The notes under the pieces: generated by a model | Databases searched by the model: none | What the model was told of the DNA's origin: nothing | What the model saw: the letters and a program-made list of their open reading frames with translations, nothing else | Program-made: the position numbers and the translations under genes | Origin: an uncultured Collinsella sp. | Lineage (GTDB): Bacteria > Actinomycetota > Coriobacteriia > Coriobacteriales > Coriobacteriaceae | Length of the DNA: 5,293 nucleotides | NCBI GenBank assembly: GCA_900548565.1 | Contig: URKV01000123.1 | Span: 1-5,293, forward strand | Direction of reading: 5' to 3' | Part shown: piece after piece, positions 5,247 through 5,293 of the stretch | How the letters are laid out: the number at the start of each line of letters is the position of its first letter | Position numbering within the stretch: the stretch's first letter is position 1

Positions 5247-5293
5247 CTGTCTCTTATACACATCTGACGCTGCCGACGATCTTACGCGTGTAG
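5247..5293. other. Illumina Nextera adapter read-through (artefact)
   Basis: The last 47 bases are not genomic. CTGTCTCTTATACACATCT (5247-5265) is the 19-base Tn5 mosaic end used in Nextera libraries. GACGCTGCCGACGA (5266-5279) is the reverse complement of the rest of the read-1 transposon adapter. TCTTACGC (5280-5287) sits where the 8-base i5 index belongs and is the reverse complement of GCGTAAGA, the index I know as S517/N517. GTGTAG (5288-5293) is the start of the reversed P5 flow-cell sequence. The order and spacing match exactly, so this is untrimmed adapter at a contig end. Confidence 0.98.

Noticed and set aside
5247..5293. Possible novel C-terminal motif and stop of the small membrane protein
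   Set aside because: The sequence is Nextera adapter base for base, so it has no biological meaning.
1..5293. CRISPR arrays, tRNA genes, insertion sequences or a defence system
   Set aside because: No regularly spaced repeats, no cloverleaf-like sequence, no transposase or nuclease gene and no target-site duplication were seen.

Overview
The window is GC-rich bacterial DNA, probably from a gut actinobacterium of the class Coriobacteriia, with Collinsella as the best guess. That guess rests on the GC-rich codon use, the style of the encoded proteins, and an AAAGGGACTGTCCCTTT-type inverted repeat that I associate from memory with such genomes. No ribosomal RNA or other marker confirms it. The right end is a contig end that runs into Illumina Nextera adapter sequence, so only about 1-5246 is natural DNA.

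Layout, left to right. At 1-115 (minus) is the first 38 codons of a Tex-type S1 RNA-binding protein, cut by the window edge. A strong intrinsic terminator at 191-228 separates it from a three-gene minus-strand cluster. Read in transcription order, the cluster is a short-chain dehydrogenase (3616-2735), an OFA-family major facilitator transporter (2668-1412) and a Gfo/Idh/MocA dehydrogenase (1342-302). The gaps of 66 and 69 bases each contain a stem-loop but no T tract, so the three genes probably form one operon ending at the terminator. A LysR-family regulator (3850-4728, plus) is divergent from the cluster. The shared region 3617-3849 holds plausible promoters for both directions and a 23-bp imperfect dyad centred at 3744. 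That is 65 bases upstream of the predicted operon transcription start, the classical LysR recognition-site position, and just downstream of the predicted lysR start, as expected for autorepression.

Taken together, the cluster looks like a small catabolic or biotransformation unit: one carrier for a probably anionic or polyhydroxylated small molecule, two NAD(P)-dependent dehydrogenases and one divergent LysR switch. The substrate cannot be read from the sequence.

Farther right, a 205-base gap with short repeats leads to the N-terminus of a membrane sensor protein (from 4934). Its reading frame continues into adapter sequence from 5247, so its apparent last 14-15 residues and its stop codon are artefacts. 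I see no convincing evidence of a new defence, mobile or RNA system. The most useful results are the adapter chimera, the regulatory geometry of the divergent promoter region and the corrected start of the LysR gene.
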